Shown here: one piece after another, positions 58,521 through 64,000 of the stretch | How the letters are laid out: the number at the start of each line of letters is the position of its first letter | How positions within the stretch are numbered: position 1 is the first letter of the stretch | Source of the DNA: Megaleporinus macrocephalus | Lineage: Eukaryota; Chordata; Actinopteri; Characiformes; Anostomidae | Direction: 5' to 3' | Assembly (NCBI GenBank): GCA_021613375.1 | Contig: CM038714.1 | Location: forward strand, 43,473,123 to 43,537,122 | DNA length: 64,000 nucleotides | Made by a program: the position numbers and the translations under genes | The notes under the pieces: generated by a model | What the model was told of the DNA's origin: nothing | What the model saw: the letters and a program-made list of their open reading frames with translations, nothing else | The model's database searches: none

Positions 58521-59589
58521 TCAAAACAAGGCCTACAGCCAGTCACAGCATTTCTCTAAAATGATGAAGAACTGGATCACCAGGTGTGGATGACCAGACC
58601 TCTAAATGATTCAGCATCCTTGTCATTCTTCTTTCGCTGTTAAACATTATGTTTTTCTGCCGGAGAGCCCATCAAACTTCAGACCGACATAACCAGAACT
58701 GCCATTCTCAACAAACCAGTCAGCATCTGTGGAGCACATCGTAGACACAGAACTAACATCATGGTGCATCATGGAATTCAGATATTTCAGATCTTCAGTT
58801 GATCACTAATGGGTTGGCTGTATGTCCGGTTTTTAATTTGATAAAATGTCTATGAGCTGCTTTTGAAGACCCACTGCTGATAGTAGCAAGGTCAAATGCA
58901 AAGTGCAGCTTGAAAAACATTAGGGGAGAGACTAATGGAATTTTGACTTGCATCATGTGCATAGCAGTGCTTGGAACTGTTGAGAAGAAGGTAGCAGACC
59001 AAGGTTTTGTGCTTCCTTTGGTTTAGACTGTAATGCAACAAAGCAGTACTTGTTATAATGATAAAATGTGCTTTTAGTAGTACATTCAGAAAATATATAA
59101 TAATAGAAGCTCTACCGCAAGCCCTGCATACTGCAATGCTTTAATCATTTAGCTCCAGCATTACAGGACTAAGTATTACCAAAATAATAGTTTTTTACTG
59201 ACAAGGCATTAGTATTTCACAGACATGACTAGATGTGTGTTTTATATGTGTATGATTTCAGATCGATGCAAAAATCAATACCTAGCCAAGCTAAACTTGG
59301 CTGTCAGGGAGTGCATCAGTCATGAGGGTTATTTGTGTAAGCAGCTGTATCAGGGGCCCAGCTTAACATTATATTTCTACTGCTTAGATACTTTTCACAC
59401 AAAACGAGCTTTCCATTCACAGCTTTTCATTCATTTAGATCTTAATTTAAACAGAATAACATTATGTGCTATTCTGCTAATTAGCTAATGCCTACTTGAA
59501 TGGAGTGGGCAATGACACCCCCATTAGTACATCGAAAAACTCATGTTCAGAAACATGTGTGACCTTATACAGCTACAGAAGCTACAGTG
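58521..59589. other. Non-coding sequence
   Basis: 58520-58800 may still be part of the Tc1 relic. The frame 59225-59488 has no known similarity. Otherwise nothing recognised. Confidence 0.35.
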
Positions 59590-60480
59590 CAATATTGTTT
59601 TTAAACAGTGTGATGAATGTAAGGCTGCACTGTATTTGTTGTAAACACACTGTCGTAAGTAGTAGTCTACACTGTATTTGCTGTGAACAGTTCAATGGAT
59701 GAGAGATAATGTTTATGTGGCACATACTATGCTATACTGTGTGATGAATGCCATACTGTAGTCTGTGTGTGTTAGACACTGTGATGAATGTAAGCCTACA
59801 GTGCATGTAATGTTTTAAGTACAGTGTGATGAATGTTTAGCCAGGCTGTAGTGTAATTAATGCAGTGTGATTAACATTAAGCTGTACTGTATTTGTTTTA
59901 AACAGTGTTTACTGTATTAATTTTATACTGTGTGATAAATGCTGGTCTGTTTGTGTTAGACACTGTGATGAATGTAAGCCTACAGTGCATGTAATGTTTT
60001 AAGGACAGTGTGATTAATTTTTAGCCATGCTGTAGTGTGATGAATGCAGTGTGTGAATGCTGGTCTGTTTGTGTTAGACACTGTGATGAATGTAAGCCTA
60101 CAGTGCATGTAATGTTTTAAGGACAGTGTGATGATTTTTTAGCCATATTGTAGTGTGATGAACGCAGTGTGATTAAGCTGTACTGTATTTGTTGTAAACA
60201 GTGTGTACTGTATTAATTTTTTTACTGTGTTATACTGTGTGATGAATGCTGGTCTTTTTGTGTTAGACACTGTGATGAATGTAAGCTTACAGTGCATATA
60301 ATGTTTTAAACACAGTTTGATGAATGTTTAGCCAGGCTGTAGTGTGATTAATGCAGTGTGATAGATGTTAAGCCGTACTATATTTGTTTTAAACAGTGTG
60401 ATGAAGTATTAGGATGTACTGTATTAATTTTATGGAGTGTGATGAATTGAATTTAATTAACGTTAGGTTATACTGAATTT
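59590..60480. repeat. Irregular tandem repeat, unit 118-190 bp
   Basis: GTTAGACACTGTGATGAATG occurs at 59771, 59954, 60072 and 60262, giving periods of 183, 118 and 190 bp. Units are rich in smaller CAGTGTGATGAATG and CTGTATTTGTT motifs, and the short period lacks one sub-block. ORFs are repeat by-products. Confidence 0.93.
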
Positions 60481-60494
60481 CGTTGCTGGTTTTT

Positions 60495-60575
60495 TCAATG
60501 TGAGCCAAGCTGTTTTGGAGCATTTCTATTGCTCCATTCATCATTAACGTTTCACACACTGTAAATGACAGCTGT
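60495..60575 (+). mobile_element. Family A dispersed element, partial copy
   Basis: Contains TTTTGGAGCATTTCTATTGC and TCCATTCATCATTAACG, followed by CACTGTAAATGACAGCTG. Directly beside the tandem repeat. Confidence 0.75.
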
Positions 60576-60865
60576 TGAAAAAAAAAGAAAATTGACAAAA
60601 AAATGTTTTTATTATGTAACACTATTGTATGAGATGCAGTGAAACTGCAGTGGAGTGGCTTACTGCTGGTCAAATGCGATAAATATGGCCCGCAATTACT
60701 GTAAAATGATAAAAAAAAATAAACACACAGTAATAAAATCTCACAAATCTCTATGTGCGCCCAGTATGTGTGTGTTCTGTCCTTGTTTGACTAGTAGAGT
60801 AGAATTATACTCCTTTTGGTAGGAACAGATTATTTATTAATACAATAACTTTTTATGCAGCTGCA
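60576..60865. other. Non-coding sequence
   Basis: Nothing recognised. Confidence 0.35.
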
Positions 60866-60869
60866 TATT

Positions 60870-60943
<74 letters not shown>
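60866..60943. repeat. (AT)n microsatellite
   Basis: AT tract with one TTT interruption near 60887. Confidence 0.97.
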
Positions 60944-60944
<1 letters not shown>

Positions 60945-61234
60945 CACAGTATCTAATACTGATTTTTCTCTACTCAGTCAAAGAAACAGCAGATGTTCAG
61001 AAAATGACATGATTTTCTATTTTTTTCTTACAGTACCGGGTTGTCATCACAATATGTAGGACTATGCTTGATATTAGAACTGAAGACGGCATGTTATGAT
61101 GGAATCATGACAATCCTTTTTTCACCTTTTATCTGATTTAAAAACAGTCTATGGTTAATCTAAAGCCAATGGATGTATTTCGGGAAAGGATACGTCAGGC
61201 TGTCACAAGAGACCTTCTGCAGATTGTGACCACC
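60944..61234. other. Non-coding sequence
   Basis: Nothing recognised before the poly(A) run. Confidence 0.35.
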
Positions 61235-61256
61235 AAAAAAAAAAAAAAAAAAAAAA
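61235..61256. repeat. Poly(A) run
   Basis: 22 A residues. They could be a retroposed tail, but no retroposon body is recognised upstream. Confidence 0.95.
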
Positions 61257-62635
61257 GATATTTTTCCTTGATATGAGAACACATCTGCCGACTTGATGTA
61301 AAGCAGCAGTTTTGTCAAACTGTCTGAAATAAAAAGGTTCCCAGAAAAAAACATGGTTTATGTGTTACATGTGTGTGTGTTTCTGAATAGTTGTAGGTGC
61401 TTGGACCCCTTGCCTGATTTACTTTAATCGGGTGCTTAAAAGAAAAGTTATTAACTCTGGAATGAATGTGCATGTCAGCTTTTCTGTATTATTGGCACAT
61501 AATCCAGGGAAGCAGAAATGTTAATGACAACTATAGGGACTTAATTAAATGATTTCTGTCCTTTGGAGTGTCTTGACTACATGTGTCAAACTGAGTTCGA
61601 CATAATTCCCAGTTTAACACACGCTGGAACATCTTTGATAACAAATTCACATAATGGGGAATTAATTAAGATGCTTGATTTAACTATCAAATCACCCTGC
61701 ATGACAGATGTACTCTTACCGACTACTTAAAAGGTGTTTTCTGTGACCATGTGGGCTTTTCAACGTATTATCATCATAAGACAAGTCTACTGATACACTT
61801 TATTAATTTAGTGCATTGCATATTTATATAACCTTGACATTTTCACACAGAACAAAATGCAAAGAGAAGTTTTGCCCTCAAGCCAGACAGACTCTCACTC
61901 ACTCATTCCATGTGGAAATATAACAAAAGTTGTAGAAATAATGATTCTTTCATTTGAAAGTCACGCACTTCCTGCAACCTCATTTGCTTTTAGCTCCTCT
62001 ATATAATTAATACATTCCTGCTAAGTAACTTATAATAATTGAATGAAGTCTATAGTTGTGATTGCCATTTTCAACAAAAATAAAATGTAATTATATAATA
62101 ATTACAATATCATTGAATTGCCTTTCTATAAGAATGTGCATCTACAGGTCTAAATTAAAAAAAATCCTGCTTGTTTCCATGTCAAACCGTGACAAAAATA
62201 TTATTAATATCTAAACAATAGTTGTACACACAACAATAACATATGATAGAAATTTCCTCTCTTCTATGTAGAAATACAAATGGGGTATTGGTTTAAAATG
62301 TAAATGTAAATCTGTGATTTTGTAAAAAAAAATTACATATATAAAATTACATGGGTTTTTTTTCACTGGCCATAAATGCAAATTCTAACAGCTAAGGAAT
62401 GTGACATTATCAGTATAATTTATTCACAAATGTTATTTTGCGTTTAAGAGTCTAATACTTTTCATCATTTTATCATTTATCCAAAGTCAAGTTACAGGAA
62501 AGATTTAATTTTTTAATACTAAGATATATTAATATATTTCTTTGTAAATGTTTTTAAGCCCATCCAATAGCAATATATTCTTCTTATATTTTTTCTAGAC
62601 AAAGATTTATTTTTTCTAATGTTATTTAAATAATT
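61257..62635. other. Non-coding sequence with a candidate conserved part
   Basis: 61420-61760 is single-copy with GGACTTAATTAAATG and GGGGAATTAATTAAGATG motifs of homeodomain type and could be a conserved element. The remainder is AT-rich without recognised features. Confidence 0.3.
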
Positions 62636-62669
62636 GTCTGTGTGTTGTATTTTTGTACAACACACAGAC
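62636..62669. repeat. Perfect 14-bp hairpin
   Basis: GTCTGTGTGTTGTA and TACAACACACAGAC are exact reverse complements around a 6-base loop (TTTTTG). Not followed by a T run on either strand, so it does not look like a terminator. Confidence 0.9.
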
Positions 62670-63199
62670 GTGGATCAAATGTGGTTTCTGAAGAAAAAGT
62701 TTTACAGTGTCATACTTTTTGATTAAAGTATGTTTTTCCTTCTTGTTTCAGATTTGTTGTTGGTTTGTTTGTATCATGGGATTATGTTTAAATGATTTGA
62801 CTTCAAGTGATCATAAACAGTGAAATGGATGATGAGATATATATATATATACAGGGCGACAACCCAAATTAGTACAGTTAGCCAGGATGCTGGCTATCTA
62901 GATATCTTACAACATAATACCTCAGGTTTTTCTTTTTAGGCTGAAAGCATAAAAAGGTTATCACAGATGTCCATTTTATTAAAATAACATACAGTATAAT
63001 CACTGTTTTGACTGACAATGCAGCTAAAAGTTGCACCACAAGGGTTTCCAAAGGTTGCACAATGTATTTGAGTATTGCATCCTACAAATGATATACAAAC
63101 GAGCTTGTCAGGTTGGGATAAAATTCTGGACTACCGAATTGTGCATAACATGATAAATACAATGTAAACTGTATAGCCCAGCATGCATGTTTATGACTG
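62670..63199. other. Non-coding sequence
   Basis: A short (AT)n tract is at 62837-62851. Nothing else recognised. Confidence 0.35.
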
Positions 63200-64000
63200 T
63201 AAAATAAGGGGGTAGTTGTGGGCCTTAAAACTGGCACCTTTCTTTTTCATTCCCCGTTGCAGTGTTCCGAAACAATGCTACATGGTAATGCTCTTAATTA
63301 TGAAAGGATGCTGAGTAGATTACTTCAATCCCACCCTCAAATAACCTTTGTAACAAACCTACCACATGAAGCATCCCACAACGCGACACAACACAGCATT
63401 GTTTCCCTGTTTATCAACTCGATAACCAGCAATAACCATGGTAATGATGCCCATTCACAGAGCGCCAGGTGGGACCAAAGGCTTGGAGCGTGTGCAAATC
63501 CAAGGAGCTTCTACCGGCTTTGGAATGGGCCTGGAGTGAGTGCGGCTGCTAAAACCTCGATAAGGCCGCACCACGGAGGACCCCCTTGCTCCTCATCCTC
63601 TCACCCGACACACAACACGCGGCCTGGACAGTACAATCCCCTCGTCCTGGGTGTTGCCAGGCAGAGATAAGGCTGTTTGGAGCGCCGCTAAACAGGCTAG
63701 TACAGTATTAACCTGCCCATCTGTTTCACAAAGGAATGCTCAGGAAGCCCCTGGGAGGCTGGCAGAGATGGCCTAAAAGCAAAGCCAGGCACGTTTGCTG
63801 GGAGAGCTGATAAGTGCTGCTGTGACAGGGGGTAGTAGGGGAAAGGAGGAGGGTCAGTGTAGCCCATGCTGGGGGTTTGAGAGCCCAGTAAAGAAGAGCT
63901 CACGATGTCAGTTTAGCAGCCCAGCAAGGCATAAAACCCCTGTGTGAAACGCTGACAGGGCTACATCTCTATTTGTGCACTTTTCAAATAACAGGCAACA
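63200..64000. promoter_or_regulatory. Candidate conserved non-coding block
   Basis: Repeat-free, GC-richer than average, continues to the window edge. The 150-codon frame at 63218-63670 begins with GTG and lacks a known domain; a splice-acceptor-like CCCCGTTGCAG lies at 63252-63262 but no convincing exon follows. The call rests on texture only. Confidence 0.28.

Noticed and set aside
62636..62669. Transcription terminator
   Set aside because: No T run follows either arm, and such hairpin terminators are bacterial.
63218..63670. 150-codon ORF as a gene
   Set aside because: It begins with GTG, lacks a recognised domain and is not part of a visible exon chain.

Overview
The window is non-coding-rich nuclear DNA from a vertebrate, almost certainly a teleost fish. 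The evidence is the repeat content: many decayed Tc1-like transposons, a fish-type non-LTR retrotransposon, a tRNA-derived SINE of the kind common in teleosts, hAT-type and palindromic non-autonomous elements, and long (AT)n tracts. The base composition is AT-rich. No complete host protein-coding gene is recognisable. The only plausible host coding sequence is one 114-bp exon candidate on the minus strand (8754-8867) with good splice signals. The species cannot be determined from the window; an ostariophysan is only a guess.

Layout. 1-3.2 kb: an (AT)n tract and a large 24-bp minisatellite. 3.2-6.6 kb: three Tc1-like fragments. 7.7-11 kb: a duplicated 290-bp repeat, the exon candidate and a ~175-bp tandem repeat. 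14-18.5 kb: (AT)n/(T)n, a palindromic MITE, a 30-bp minisatellite and a telomere-like satellite. 19.7-21 kb: a 664-bp tandem duplication. 21.4-25.6 kb: a Tc1 fragment, a LINE/SINE tail, a multi-arm palindrome and an LTR-like segment. 26.7-30.4 kb: a three-layer nest in which a LINE with an open reverse transcriptase frame sits inside a decayed Tc1 element, which itself sits inside a palindromic MITE. 31.3-35.6 kb: a decayed second type of reverse transcriptase, more DNA transposon remnants and a ~39-bp minisatellite. 36-46 kb: single-copy stretches that look like conserved regulatory DNA, mixed with a 330-bp satellite and small elements. 46.8-53.3 kb: a purine-rich repeat, a long single-copy block, a hAT element with exact 8-bp target duplications and an inverted-repeat element. 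53.8-64 kb: a 117-codon ORF bracketed by perfect 17-bp inverted repeats, a SINE, a decayed Tc1, an irregular tandem repeat and single-copy sequence.

The only reading frames I regard as biologically meaningful are the LINE reverse transcriptase (27787-29409), the small inverted-repeat-bracketed ORF (54907-55260), the exon candidate, and broken transposase or reverse transcriptase remnants. The long ORFs over the minisatellites are by-products of repeat units whose length is a multiple of three. The window reads as a gene desert or a very large intron with scattered candidate conserved elements, heavily invaded by transposons. One dispersed inverted-repeat family, here called family A, recurs at least six times. 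Family names rest on recognising typical sequence, not on a database search.
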